In this document: piece after piece, positions 42,459 through 51,650 of the stretch
Position numbering within the stretch: the stretch's first letter is position 1
How the letters are laid out: each line of letters starts with the position of its first letter
From: DASQEH01 sp038237745
GTDB lineage: Bacteria > Actinomycetota > Actinomycetes > Propionibacteriales > Nocardioidaceae
DNA length: 64,000 bases
Direction of reading: 5' to 3'
NCBI GenBank assembly: GCA_038237745.1
Contig: JBBRYJ010000003.1
Span: forward strand, 1 to 64,000
The notes under the pieces: generated by a model
Databases searched by the model: none
What the model was told of the DNA's origin: nothing
What the model saw: the letters and a program-made list of their open reading frames with translations, nothing else
Translations under genes and position numbers: made by a program

Positions 42459-43538
42459 TCAGCGATCGACTTCACCCCGGATGAACGCCTCGACAGACTC
42501 TCGGCCGAGGTCGTCGGGCCTCTGCACGGGTGGGGACTTCATCAGGTACGACGACGCCGACAGCAGCGGCCCGCCGAGTCCGCGGTCCTTGGCGATCTTG
42601 GCTGCGCGGATGGCGTCGATGATGATGCCTGCCGAATTCGGTGAGTCCCAGACCTCGAGCTTGTACTCGAGGTTCAAGGGCACGTTGCCGAAGGCTCGCG
42701 CCTCCATCCGGACGTAGGCCCACTTGCGGTCGTCGAGCCAAGCCACGTAGTCGGACGGGCCGATATGCACGTTGCGGGCGGGCATGTCCTGCTCCATGTT
42801 CGACGTGACGGCCTGGGTCTTCGAGACCTTCTTCGACTCCAGCCGGTCGCGTTCGAGCATGTTCTTGAAGTCCATGTTTCCGCCGATGTTGAGCTGATAG
42901 GTGCGGTCGAGCGCCACCCCGCGGTCCTCGAACAACTTCGCCATCACCCGGTGGGTGATGGTGGCACCCACCTGCGACTTGATGTCGTCGCCGACGATGG
43001 GTACGCCGGCGTCCTCGAACTTCTTGGCCCACACCGGGTCGGAGGCGATGAACACGGGCAACGCGTTGACGAATGCCACCTTGGCGTCCAAGGCGCACTG
43101 GGCATAGAACTTGTCCGCCTGCTCCGAGCCGACCGGAAGATACGACACCAGGACGTCCGTCTTGGTGTCCTTCAGGACCTGCACGACGTCGACCGGGTCG
43201 ACGTCGCTCTGCTCGATGGTCTCGAGGTAGTACTTCCCGAGCCCGTCGAGGGTGGGTCCACGCTGAACGGTGACGCCGAGCGGGGGCACATCGGCGATCT
43301 TGATCGTGTTGTTCTCGCTGGCAGTGGTTGCCTCGGATAGGTCGAACCCCACCTTCTTGGCGTCGACGTCGAACGCTGCGACGAAGCTGACGTCTCTTAC
43401 GTGGTACTCGCCGAACATGACGTGCATCAGGCCCGGAACTGTGGCGGACGGGTCAGCGTCCTGGTAGAAGTGGACGCCCTGGATCAGCGAGGTGGCGCAG
43501 TTGCCGACCCCGACGATGGCTACCCGAACGGTGCTCAT
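42459..43538 (-). CDS. ino1: inositol-3-phosphate synthase
   Basis: 359 residues from ATG 43538 (GAGGA seven bases upstream). It begins STVRVAIVGVGNCATSLIQG (NAD-binding) and contains SYLPVGSEQADKFYAQCA and the catalytic region GDDIKSQVGATITHRV and NIGGNMDFKNML. It makes myo-inositol-1-phosphate from glucose 6-phosphate, feeding phosphatidylinositol and mycothiol in Actinobacteria. The length matches the short bacterial class. The PadR gene lies just upstream in the same direction, so both are probably one transcript. Confidence 0.95.
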   Translation of the reverse strand: MSTVRVAIVGVGNCATSLIQGVHFYQDADPSATVPGLMHVMFGEYHVRDVSFVAAFDVDAKKVGFDLSEATTASENNTIKIADVPPLGVTVQRGPTLDGLGKYYLETIEQSDVDPVDVVQVLKDTKTDVLVSYLPVGSEQADKFYAQCALDAKVAFVNALPVFIASDPVWAKKFEDAGVPIVGDDIKSQVGATITHRVMAKLFEDRGVALDRTYQLNIGGNMDFKNMLERDRLESKKVSKTQAVTSNMEQDMPARNVHIGPSDYVAWLDDRKWAYVRMEARAFGNVPLNLEYKLEVWDSPNSAGIIIDAIRAAKIAKDRGLGGPLLSASSYLMKSPPVQRPDDLGRESVEAFIRGEVDR

Positions 43539-43608
43539 GCGATGGTCCTCATTCCGATTCGTGCGCGGTGGACGGAAGCCCGTCAGCGCGCCTTCTGGTG
43601 GGGTGTGG

Positions 43609-44214
43609 TCAGTCATCTGTCGTTGCCGGGTCCCGAAGCGTCGCGGGTGAGGCGGTCGCCGGCTGGGAGACTCGCTCGGTCTCGATGAGCTCGCTGAGCC
43701 AGCGGACCTCTCGCTCGACCGACTCCAACCCGTGCTGCTGAAGCTGGAGCGTGTAGGAGTCGACTCGCTCGCGAGAGCGGGCGAGTGACGCGCGAACGGC
43801 CTCGAGGCGCTCCTCGAGCCGGCTCCGGCGGCCCTCGAGGACTCGGATGCGCGTCTCCGTCGTAGTAGCGCCGAAGAACGCGAAGCGGACGCCGAAGTTG
43901 TCGTCGTCCCAGGCGCTTGGGCCTGTCGCCGAGACGAGCACACCGAAGCGCTCCTTACCGTCGGCGGTAAGCGCGTAGACGATCTTCGCTCGGCGGCTGC
44001 TCGAGGCCGGGGACGCGTCGCGGTTGGGGCTCTCCTGCTGGATGAGTCCCTCGCGCAGCATCTGCTTGAGTCGGGGGTAGAGCGAGCCGTACGACAGCAC
44101 CCTCCCCCAGCCGAGCAGGGCGGTCACCCTCTTGCGGAGCTGGTAGCCGTGCATCGGAGCCTCGTGCAGCAGTCCGAGGACCGCGAGCTCGAGGGCGTCA
44201 CCGCGCTTGGTCAA
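43609..44214 (-). CDS. PadR family transcriptional regulator
   Basis: 201 residues. The N-terminal winged helix reads ALELAVLGLLHEAPMHGYQLRKRVTALLGWGRVLSYGSLYPRLKQMLREGLI. A C-terminal helical dimerisation region (RSRLEERLEAVRASLARSRERV) follows. It is likely a repressor of itself and of ino1, and possibly of the divergent DUF5318-PBP genes. The repeated ACGTATCG sequences upstream are its probable operators. The effector cannot be told. Confidence 0.9.
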   Translation of the reverse strand: MTKRGDALELAVLGLLHEAPMHGYQLRKRVTALLGWGRVLSYGSLYPRLKQMLREGLIQQESPNRDASPASSSRRAKIVYALTADGKERFGVLVSATGPSAWDDDNFGVRFAFFGATTTETRIRVLEGRRSRLEERLEAVRASLARSRERVDSYTLQLQQHGLESVEREVRWLSELIETERVSQPATASPATLRDPATTDD

Positions 44215-44270
44215 GCGTGGACTCCTCAGCAGGTGGACGATACGGCGCTTCGTCAGCAGTGCAAGGTGAC

Positions 44271-44314
44271 GACGTATCGGCAGAACGTATCACCCGGACG
44301 TATCGTCGCGATAC
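44271..44314. promoter_or_regulatory. candidate PadR operator cluster
   Basis: ACGTATC occurs at 44271, 44285 and 44298 (spacings 14 and 13). The last copy starts a perfect inverted repeat GTATCG-TCG-CGATAC at 44300-44314. The cluster lies 57-100 bases upstream of the PadR start, in the divergent region shared with DUF5318. The link to PadR is positional inference. Confidence 0.65.
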
Positions 44315-44372
44315 ATCGGCTGGTGGTTAAGTTGGAATTCGGTCACCTGTTGCCCGTACCCTCGGAGCCACC

Positions 44373-44786
44373 ATGTGGTCCCAACGCTCCGTCATCGACT
44401 ACTCGCTCCAGCGGCGAGCCACGTTGTCGACGCTCTTCAAGGGTGGCGCGACGTGGATGGAGGATGTCTGTGATGCGGACCCATACACCCTTCGTGCGGC
44501 CAAGCACCTCGGCGAGCCGGCAGCCAACCCCTGTCCTGTCTGCCGCAAGCCGGAGCTGCGTCTGCTCTCCTACGTCTTCGGCGAAGAGCTCGGGCAGTTC
44601 TCCGGCCGGATCAAGTCGCGCGCGGAGATCGAGCTGATGGCCCATCAGCACGGGGAGATCCGCATCTACGTCCTCGAGGTATGCCGCGGTTGTGGCTGGA
44701 ACCACCTGGTCGAGTCGTACGTGGTCGGCGACGGCACACCCCGTAAGCCACCCCGACGTCAGCGCACCGTCGAAGACGACGACTGA
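44373..44786 (+). CDS. DUF5318 family zinc-binding-like protein
   Basis: 137 residues. The family pattern is clear: QRRATLSTLFKGG, then DVCDADPYTLRAAKHLGEPA, a CPVCRKPELRLLSYVFGEEL Cys pair, and YVLEVCRGCGWNHLVESYVVG with a second C-x2-C. Four cysteines could bind zinc. It lies just upstream of the penicillin-binding protein, 14 bases before its start, in many Actinobacteria. The function is unknown, but its context suggests cell-wall regulation. Confidence 0.85.
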   Translation: MWSQRSVIDYSLQRRATLSTLFKGGATWMEDVCDADPYTLRAAKHLGEPAANPCPVCRKPELRLLSYVFGEELGQFSGRIKSRAEIELMAHQHGEIRIYVLEVCRGCGWNHLVESYVVGDGTPRKPPRRQRTVEDDD

Positions 44787-44800
44787 CGGACCCGAGCGCC

Positions 44801-47089
44801 GTGAGCAGTCGACAACCCCCTCCCCGTGGCCCGTCGCGCGCCACTCCTTCGGGCAGCCGGCGACCGGGACGACAAGCAGGTCCAAGAATGCGCGACCTGG
44901 CCGGCTGGGCGAAGACCCGCTACGTGGGCCTGAAGGTGCTGAAGTGGGGGGCGATCTCCGCACTGGTCGTCTCACTATTGGCTGCCGTCGCCATCTACGT
45001 CACCTACAAGCGCATCGACATCCCCGATCCGAACAAGGACTTCCAGGCAGAGACGACGACGGTCTACTACTCCGACGGCAAGCATGTGCTGGGCCAGTTC
45101 GAGCTGCAGAACCGCGAGAGCATCGACCTCGCCCAGATGCCGCAGTCCCTCCAGGACGCAGTGATCTCGGCGGAGGACCGCACGTTCGAGACGAACCAGG
45201 GCATCGACCTCAAGGGGATCCTCCGGGCGGCTTGGCACAACCTCCGCTCCGATGGCACCGAGCAGGGCGCCTCCACAATCACCCAGCAGTACGTCAAGGT
45301 GCTGTACCTGTCGCAGGAGCGCACCTGGCAACGGAAGATCAGGGAGGCGTTCCTCGCCGTCAAGCTGCAGAACACCCTGAGCAAGGACCAGATCCTCGAG
45401 GGCTATCTCAATACGATCTACTACGGCCGGGGCGCGTACGGCGTGCAGGCGGCGGCGCAGGCCTACTTCTCGAAGGACGCCAAAGATCTGAGTGTGGCCG
45501 AGAGCGCGGTGCTGGCGGCGGTGCTTAACTCCCCGGGTTACCTCGACCCGGCCAACGGCAAGGACGCGGCCGCAGCGCTGCTGGCCCGATACCAGTACGT
45601 CCTCGAGGGGATGGTGTCGATGGGAAACCTCGACAGCGCCCAGGCGGCCCGCCTCGAGGTGCGCCTTCCTCGTTTCCCGAAGGTCAAGCAGACCAACCGT
45701 TATGGCGGCCAGCGGGGCTATCTGATGACGATCGTCAAGCAGCAGCTACAAGCCGTCGGCTTCAACGCCCAGCAGATCGAGGGCGGGGGTCTCAAGGTCA
45801 TCACGACGTTCGACTGGGACAAGGAGCGCGCGGCGGGGCATGCCGTCAAGAACGTGCGACCCGACCACAAGCGGCAGCTGCACATCGCCCTGGCGTCCGT
45901 CCAGCCCGGCACCGGGGCGCTGCGTGCCCTGATCGGCGGCAAGAACTACCTCGACAGCCAGATCGACTGGGCCGTCGCGGGCGGGTCGCCGGGTTCCTCC
46001 TTCAAGCCTTACGCGCTGGCAGCAGGCCTCGAACAGGGCTTCACCCTGAACGACTACTTCGACGGGAACTCTCCGCTGACACTGGCCGACGGCTCCACGG
46101 TCGAGAACGAGGGAACGGGCTCCGGTACGTCGTACGGCGCGGTCAGTCTCCTCTCGGCCACCACGGAGTCGATCAACACCGCATACGTCGACATGACCGT
46201 GCAGATGCAGAACGGGCCGACCAAGATCGTCGACGCAGCGGTGGCGGCGGGGATCCCCCGGTCGTCGCCCGGTCTGAACGAGAATGCGGGGGTGTCACTG
46301 GGCAGCGCGACGGTCTCGCCGATCGCGATGGCGGACGGCTACGCCACCTTCGCGGCCGGGGGCCAGCAGGCGGACTGGTACGTCATCTCCAAGGTGACCG
46401 ACGCGAGCGGGGTCCAGTACGAGCATCTCACCAAACCCAGCAGGGCGTTCAGCGCCGACATCGTGAGCAACGTGACCTACGCGCTCCAACAGGTCATCGC
46501 ATCCGGCACGGGTGCGCGTGCTCAGGCCCTCGGCCGTCCGGCCGCCGGCAAGACCGGCACCGCGACGAACGCCGACGGAGATGTGTCGTCCTCTTGGTTC
46601 GTCGGCTACACACCACAGCTGTCGACTGCGGTGATGTACGTCCGGGGTGACGGGAACCAGGCGCTCAACGGTTATCTCGACACGTACTTCGGCGCGGACT
46701 ACCCGACCGAGACCTGGACGACGTATATGAAGGCGGCTCTGCAAGGCGAGCCGGTCAAGAGCTTCCCGCTCAGAGCGTCTCTGAACGGCGTCGGCCCGAC
46801 GTCCGCACCGCCGTCGACGACGGCTCCGGCTGTCACCGGGGCAACCGGACCCACCGCACCGCCTCCGGCGACCTCGCAGGCGACGAAGAGCTCCTCGCCG
46901 CCGAGCACGTCCATGCCGCCGACGACCTCCGCGGCCCCGAGCACCTCACGGCCACCGCCCACGACTTCCGCGCCACCCCCGACAACCTCGGCGCCACCAC
47001 CGACGACGTCCGCGCCTCCGCCCACGACGTCCGCCCAGCCGCCGCCTTCGTCCACGCGCCCGCCGCCCTCGTCCTCTCCGCCGACGTGA
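44801..47089 (+). CDS. bifunctional penicillin-binding protein (class A, PonA-type)
   Basis: 762 residues. It has a cytoplasmic basic N-terminus and a membrane anchor at ~48-68. The GT51 transglycosylase domain has VISAEDRTFE (catalytic E125) and GASTITQQYVK. The transpeptidase domain has SSFK in GSPGSSFKPYAL, a later SIN in TESINTAY, and KTGT in AGKTGTA. It polymerises glycan strands and crosslinks peptides outside the membrane. The C-terminus is a Pro/Thr/Ser tail containing four exact PPPTTSA repeats. Confidence 0.95.
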   Translation: MSSRQPPPRGPSRATPSGSRRPGRQAGPRMRDLAGWAKTRYVGLKVLKWGAISALVVSLLAAVAIYVTYKRIDIPDPNKDFQAETTTVYYSDGKHVLGQFELQNRESIDLAQMPQSLQDAVISAEDRTFETNQGIDLKGILRAAWHNLRSDGTEQGASTITQQYVKVLYLSQERTWQRKIREAFLAVKLQNTLSKDQILEGYLNTIYYGRGAYGVQAAAQAYFSKDAKDLSVAESAVLAAVLNSPGYLDPANGKDAAAALLARYQYVLEGMVSMGNLDSAQAARLEVRLPRFPKVKQTNRYGGQRGYLMTIVKQQLQAVGFNAQQIEGGGLKVITTFDWDKERAAGHAVKNVRPDHKRQLHIALASVQPGTGALRALIGGKNYLDSQIDWAVAGGSPGSSFKPYALAAGLEQGFTLNDYFDGNSPLTLADGSTVENEGTGSGTSYGAVSLLSATTESINTAYVDMTVQMQNGPTKIVDAAVAAGIPRSSPGLNENAGVSLGSATVSPIAMADGYATFAAGGQQADWYVISKVTDASGVQYEHLTKPSRAFSADIVSNVTYALQQVIASGTGARAQALGRPAAGKTGTATNADGDVSSSWFVGYTPQLSTAVMYVRGDGNQALNGYLDTYFGADYPTETWTTYMKAALQGEPVKSFPLRASLNGVGPTSAPPSTTAPAVTGATGPTAPPPATSQATKSSSPPSTSMPPTTSAAPSTSRPPPTTSAPPPTTSAPPPTTSAPPPTTSAQPPPSSTRPPPSSSPPT
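46952..47035 (+). repeat. four tandem copies encoding PPPTTSA in the PBP tail
   Basis: Residues 718-745 are four exact heptads, and the codons vary between copies, so the repeat is kept at protein level. It sits in a longer Pro/Ser/Thr linker at the cell-surface end of the protein. Copy number could vary between strains. Confidence 0.85.
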
Positions 47090-47102
47090 GCCGGTCGCAG
47101 CC

Positions 47103-48641
47103 TTGAGGCTCGCGGGTCAGGGTCCGGTACGCACCTCCGACGACGTGGTGGCTCCCACACTCAGCGATCCGGTCGCACGGGCGGCATCCGGTACCGTCGG
47201 CGGCCCTCTCGGTGCCCACGCGCGCACGGCACGCAGCTGGTGGACTCCCGTGCGGGTCGTGCTCGCGGTCGCCACGGTGGTGTTCGGCCTCGGCGTGGTA
47301 CAGAAGTCCCCGTGCGTCGTGGAGAAGTGGTCCGACGCGGCATCACCCAAGCCCTTCTCACACATGTGCTACACCGACATCCCGCTCCTGTACGTGTCTC
47401 GTGGACTCGCGGAGGGCATCTGGCCCTACCAGCCGCTGACGGACCTTCCGGCAGACAAGCAGCCCGCCACGGCGGCGCAGGCACAAGCGCTCACGGTCGA
47501 GTACCCAGTCCTCACCGGAATCTGGATGGGAGCTACCGGACTGCTCACTCGTGTCATCGGCACGTCTCCCGACGTCTCCCGGATTCCTCACGCGTCGGTC
47601 GGAGGCAACCTCGACGTTCAGCACGACAGTGCCGTGTTCTGGAGCGTCAACACCATCGGCTTCTTCCTGGTCCTGCTGGTCGGGTTGGTGCTGCTCGTGC
47701 GTGCGCAGCCGAAGCGGCCGTGGGACGCGATGCTGGTCGCGGCCTCTCCGAGCCTTGCGCTGACGGCGACGATCAACTGGGACATGCTCGCGTTCGGGTG
47801 GGTCGCCGGCAGCCTGTGGGCATGGTCGACCCGGCGTCCCCTGCTCGCAGGGGTACTCATCGGGCTGGGCACCGCCACGAAGCTCTATCCGGTGTTCTTC
47901 CTGGGTCCGCTTCTCGTGCTGTGTCTACGGGAGCGCAGGGTGCTCGACGTGTGGACCAGGACGGCAAGCGCCGCAGTCGTGGTATGGCTCGTCGTCGACC
48001 TGCCCGTCTACTTTTGGTCGCCCGAGGGGTTCTCCTGGTTCTGGAAGTACAACGGCTCACGCGGCCCCGACTTCGGATCGCTGTGGCTCGTGGCGTCGAA
48101 CTACGGGCACACCGCGAGCCCACGCACCGTCAACCTGGTGAGCGAGGCGTTCTTCCTGGTGGCTTGTGTAGCGATCGGACTGCTGTGCCTGCTCGCACCC
48201 CGACGGCCTCGGCTACCGCAGCTCCTCCTCCTGGTCATCGTGGCCTTCGTAGTGGTCAACAAGGTGTTCTCGCCGCAGTACGTGCTGTGGCTCCTGCCGC
48301 TCGCCGCGCTGGCCCGACCCCGCTGGCGCGACCTCTTGATCTGGCAGGCCTGCGAGGTCTTCTACTTCTTCGCGGTCTGGATGCACATCGCGAACTTCTT
48401 CGTGGACGCCGGCCGGAGGGACTGGGTCTACGCGCTTGCGGTGGTCGTCAGGATCATCGGCGAGCTGTATCTCGTGGTCCTGGTCGTGTTTGACATCCTG
48501 GTGCCGGCGCGGGACCCGGTTCGCGCCGACGGGTTGTCCGACGACCCCCTCGGGGGTGTCCTCGACACAGGACTCGACAGTGAGCCTGTCGCCGGCTCCG
48601 CTCCCGACAGCGGTCCAAACCGAGACCTGCTCTACTCGTGA
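47103..48641 (+). CDS. GT87-like polytopic glycosyltransferase / mannosyltransferase-type membrane protein
   Basis: 512 residues. The start is uncertain: TTG 47103 lies 13 bases after the PBP stop with no clear ribosome-binding site, and GTG near 47145 is also possible. About ten hydrophobic helices are visible. The GT87/GT39-like character rests on WDMLAFGWVAGSLWAWSTRRPLLAGVLIGLGTATKLYPVFFLGPLL (the ATKLYP motif) and VNKVFSPQYVLWLLPLAAL. Such enzymes add mannose or arabinose from polyprenyl donors outside the membrane. Acceptor unknown. It may be co-transcribed with the PBP gene. Confidence 0.82.
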   Translation: MRLAGQGPVRTSDDVVAPTLSDPVARAASGTVGGPLGAHARTARSWWTPVRVVLAVATVVFGLGVVQKSPCVVEKWSDAASPKPFSHMCYTDIPLLYVSRGLAEGIWPYQPLTDLPADKQPATAAQAQALTVEYPVLTGIWMGATGLLTRVIGTSPDVSRIPHASVGGNLDVQHDSAVFWSVNTIGFFLVLLVGLVLLVRAQPKRPWDAMLVAASPSLALTATINWDMLAFGWVAGSLWAWSTRRPLLAGVLIGLGTATKLYPVFFLGPLLVLCLRERRVLDVWTRTASAAVVVWLVVDLPVYFWSPEGFSWFWKYNGSRGPDFGSLWLVASNYGHTASPRTVNLVSEAFFLVACVAIGLLCLLAPRRPRLPQLLLLVIVAFVVVNKVFSPQYVLWLLPLAALARPRWRDLLIWQACEVFYFFAVWMHIANFFVDAGRRDWVYALAVVVRIIGELYLVVLVVFDILVPARDPVRADGLSDDPLGGVLDTGLDSEPVAGSAPDSGPNRDLLYS

Positions 48642-48674
48642 CACGACAGCCGGCGCCGAGGGTGGAGGATGCGG

Positions 48675-49691
48675 TCAGCTCGTCACGACTCGGTCGAACG
48701 TCGTCGTCGTATAGCGGACCCGTACGCCGACCTCGTCGCCCACCCTCGGCAGCGACGCGGACGTCGGCACGAAGATCATGCTGACCTGCATGTGTGGTGG
48801 TTCGACGAACCAACGCTGCCTGCCGTCCACGACGTACGGCGAAAGGGCTCGTCCCGTCGCGTCGAGGCCGCCGCGCGCCAGGGACACGGCTCGCTCGCGG
48901 GCCGAGGATGCTGCCGCGGGCGCCTCCAGTGCGATGCCGTGCGCCGTACCACCGGCGACCACGAGCAGGTGGCCGGACCGCGTGGCCGCGCGCTGGCGGT
49001 AGCCGCTGCGGTCTCCGCGCTTCAGCGGATGGACGTCGAGCACCGTCGCCTTCGCCGAGAGGGCACCTCTGTCCCCCAGCCACAGGGCCGTACCCACTCT
49101 CGGCCGCAGCTCGATATCCGGGTAGCGGCCACGAAGGGTCGCCAGCTCGTCCTGCGCGAGGTGGCTCACGAACCACCGGTCGAATCGCACGCCGCGGACC
49201 CAGCGTTCGACCTCTGCCGCGTGGCCCCCGCCAAGCGGCAGGTGAAGAGCCCCGCCTTCGACCCGCACACCGCGTGCAAGACGTCGGGCGGCCGCGAGAC
49301 CCTCCGTGTCGAACCCGTGCCGGCGCAGCGAGGTAAGTGCCTCGAGCACGACACGGGGACGTCCCTGCTGTGCGCCGAGGGCTGCGAGGTCCTCGGGTCG
49401 TCCGAGCGTGTGGACAACTCTGTCGTTGTCCGACTCGCCGGCTAGCGAAGCCCGCCACGGTTCCATCACCAGGATTGAGCTCGAGCAGCGGCGCTCCACC
49501 TCGGCGACCTCCGAGTAGGTGCCGACGGCGATGTAGTCCAGACCGAGCCACTCGACGCGGCGAGCCAGCCTTCCGACGCCGAAGCCGTAGCCGTTGCCCT
49601 TAGCGACAGGCACCAGGCCCGGGTTCGCGGCGGCCGTCCGCGACAGATGTGCCCGCCATCGGGGCCCGTCGACGTACAAGGTCAGCGGCAT
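48675..49691 (-). CDS. divergent alanine racemase-family PLP enzyme
   Basis: 338 residues from ATG 49691, eleven bases after the FemX-like stop. The PLP lysine is in VPVAKGNGYGFGV (K31), as in alanine racemases, and ELRPRVGTALWLGD replaces the usual RPGIMLYG. The second catalytic tyrosine probably lies in GDRSGYRQRA. It is divergent enough that amino-acid racemase activity is likely but D-alanine specificity is not certain. Its position beside FemX suggests it supplies or modifies bridge amino acids. Confidence 0.8.
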   Translation of the reverse strand: MPLTLYVDGPRWRAHLSRTAAANPGLVPVAKGNGYGFGVGRLARRVEWLGLDYIAVGTYSEVAEVERRCSSSILVMEPWRASLAGESDNDRVVHTLGRPEDLAALGAQQGRPRVVLEALTSLRRHGFDTEGLAAARRLARGVRVEGGALHLPLGGGHAAEVERWVRGVRFDRWFVSHLAQDELATLRGRYPDIELRPRVGTALWLGDRGALSAKATVLDVHPLKRGDRSGYRQRAATRSGHLLVVAGGTAHGIALEAPAAASSARERAVSLARGGLDATGRALSPYVVDGRQRWFVEPPHMQVSMIFVPTSASLPRVGDEVGVRVRYTTTTFDRVVTS

Positions 49692-49702
49692 CTCGTGGCT
49701 CT

Positions 49703-50818
49703 CTACCGGCGGCTCATGTAGAGGGCGAAGGCCTTGTAGACGAGGCGGCTCAGCGGCAGATCCCACTCGCCGACGTACTCGACCGCCTCACCGCCCGTGC
49801 CGACCTTGAATTGGATCAGGCCGACATGGGGGTCGTCCGGGTCCAGGGTCTCCGTGATCCCTCGCAGGTCGTACACGCTGGCTCCGGCGTCGATGGCGTC
49901 GCGGATCATCTGCCACTGGACCGCGTTCGAGCCGCGGACCTCGCGTTTGGTGGTGGACGACGCGCCGTAGGAGTACCAGGTGTGGCCCCCGACCCTGACC
50001 CACGTCGCGGCAGCCACCAGGTCGCCGTCGTGCTCGGCCAGATACAGCCGGATGCGGTCGGGGTCCTCGCTCTGCAGCACGTGGAACATGTGGGTGAAGT
50101 ACCGCAGCGGCCGGGCTGTGAATCGGTCGCGCTCGGCGGTCTGCGTATAGAGAGTGTGAAACCGGGCGAGGTCGTCCGGGCCGCCGCGGTTGACCTCGAC
50201 GCCGGACTTGGCGGCCCTCTTGATGTTGCGGCGCCACTGCTGGTTCATGCCTGCCAGTACGTCGTCCGCCGTGCGACCCTTGAGCGGAACCTGGAATACG
50301 AACGGTGGCTGGCCGGCGGCGAAGCCGTCGTCGGCCGACTGACGACTCCAACCCGAGGCGCGTAGCGCCTCACAGACGGCCTCGCCCTCGGAACGGGTCG
50401 CGTCGGGCCGCACGTCGCCGAGCCGTTGACTGCCGGGGTCCGCGATGGCCCGCTTGACGGTTCCTGCGGTCCACGAGCGCAGGGCGACCGGAGGACCGAT
50501 CCGCACCCCGAACGCCCCGCGCGCGCGAACGTGGTCGGCCAGCGCCGCAAGGGACTGAGCCAGGTACGGTCCGCTCCAGTCGAGCACAGGGCCCTCGGGC
50601 AGGTAGGCGAGAGACGTGTTGAGCCGCGGGATCCTTCGATAGAGCACCAAGCCGGCCCCGGCCAGCCTGGTGCCGTGGAACCATCCGAGTGACTCTCTGT
50701 CCCACTCGCTCTTGACCTCGCCCCACGCCGGCGTCTGCAGGAAGCTGACGTCGGGTCGAGAAGTCACGAAATCGAGGTGCTCCGCCGTTGAGATGGTGCG
50801 CACGGCGAACTCGGTCAC
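49703..50818 (-). CDS. FemX-like lipid II aminoacyltransferase (peptidoglycan bridge)
   Basis: 371 residues from GTG 50818 (TTG 50827 possible). It is a double GNAT fold of the FemAB family: FLQTPAWGEVKSEW, DLARFHTLYTQTAERDRFTARPLRYF, GHTWYSYGASSTTKREVRGSNAVQWQMIRDA, and LDPDDPHVGLIQFKVGTGGEAVEYVGEWDLPLS. It probably adds the first amino acid of an interpeptide bridge from aminoacyl-tRNA. It runs with alr-like and nfo genes in one direction with small gaps. Confidence 0.9.
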   Translation of the reverse strand: MTEFAVRTISTAEHLDFVTSRPDVSFLQTPAWGEVKSEWDRESLGWFHGTRLAGAGLVLYRRIPRLNTSLAYLPEGPVLDWSGPYLAQSLAALADHVRARGAFGVRIGPPVALRSWTAGTVKRAIADPGSQRLGDVRPDATRSEGEAVCEALRASGWSRQSADDGFAAGQPPFVFQVPLKGRTADDVLAGMNQQWRRNIKRAAKSGVEVNRGGPDDLARFHTLYTQTAERDRFTARPLRYFTHMFHVLQSEDPDRIRLYLAEHDGDLVAAATWVRVGGHTWYSYGASSTTKREVRGSNAVQWQMIRDAIDAGASVYDLRGITETLDPDDPHVGLIQFKVGTGGEAVEYVGEWDLPLSRLVYKAFALYMSRR

Positions 50819-50849
50819 GCGGCGCAACGCTACCGGACCACCGCGAGCG

Positions 50850-51650
50850 TCAGAGGCTCTGCGCCCGCAGCCACGCGATGTCGGCCTTGTGGCCCTCCTC
50901 TCCTCCAGGGGTTTCGCAGACGACTGGCGCGCCCGCTTGCTGCACTACGGCGATGATGCCGCCCGCCTCGATCTGCCCTTGGCCGAGGTTGGCATGGCGG
51001 TCGGCGCCGGAGTCGAACTCGTCTCGAGAGTCGTTGGCGTGGACGAGATCGATCCGCCCGGTGACCGCCATCACGCGGGCGACGACACCCATCAGGTCCT
51101 CGCCGCCGGCGTGGGCATGGCAGGTGTCGAGGCAGAACCCGACGGTGTCGCCTCCCTCGGCCTCGGCCAGGGCGTCCCAGAGCATCGCGATGCGGTCGAG
51201 GCGCCTCGCCATCGCGTTGTCGCCACCCGCCGTGTTCTCGATCAGAAGGGGGACCGGCATGGTGAGGCGGTCGACACACTTGCGCCAGTTGTCGTAGCCG
51301 GTCGCCCGGTCGGCGGCGTCGAGGACGTGGCCGCCGTGCACGATCACTCCCCTGGCACCGATCTCTGCGGCGCTGTCGAGTGTCTGCTGGAGGATCTTGC
51401 GTGACGGTATGCGGATGCGGTTGTTGGTGGTGGCGACGTTGAGGACGTACGGCGCGTGCACGTAGAGGTCGACTCCTGCTGACGCGGCGGCTTGCTCGAG
51501 GGCGACGGCTCCACCCTCGTAGGCGACCGTCGGCCCCTTCCACCCTTGCGGGTCGCCGAGGAAGAACTGGGAGAGACCGGCCTCGCGGGCCTGCGCCTCG
51601 GCCACCGGGTCGGCCTGGTCGACGTGGGCGCCGACGACGAGAGGGGACAT
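50850..51650 (-). CDS. nfo: endonuclease IV-family (deoxyribonuclease IV) AP endonuclease
   Basis: 266 residues from ATG 51650. It is a TIM barrel with the endonuclease IV metal motifs: VGAHVDQADP, VHAPYVLNVAT, IVHGGHVLDAA, FCLDTCHAHAGG and LVHANDSRDEFDSGADRHANLGQG, which place the zinc ligands in order. It cleaves abasic sites. A close sugar-isomerase-type TIM barrel is the main alternative. It is the first gene of the nfo / FemX-like / alr-like run. Confidence 0.85.
   Translation of the reverse strand: MSPLVVGAHVDQADPVAEAQAREAGLSQFFLGDPQGWKGPTVAYEGGAVALEQAAASAGVDLYVHAPYVLNVATTNNRIRIPSRKILQQTLDSAAEIGARGVIVHGGHVLDAADRATGYDNWRKCVDRLTMPVPLLIENTAGGDNAMARRLDRIAMLWDALAEAEGGDTVGFCLDTCHAHAGGEDLMGVVARVMAVTGRIDLVHANDSRDEFDSGADRHANLGQGQIEAGGIIAVVQQAGAPVVCETPGGEEGHKADIAWLRAQSL

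Noticed and set aside
42459..43943. Longer start for inositol-3-phosphate synthase at 43943
   Set aside because: The extra 135 residues are low-complexity and overlap the PadR gene; ATG 43538 has a good ribosome-binding site and the conserved N-terminus.
49409..49417. Perfect DnaA-box sequence TGTGGACAA inside the racemase gene
   Set aside because: A single box in coding sequence, far from a promoter, is expected by chance in a GC-rich genome.
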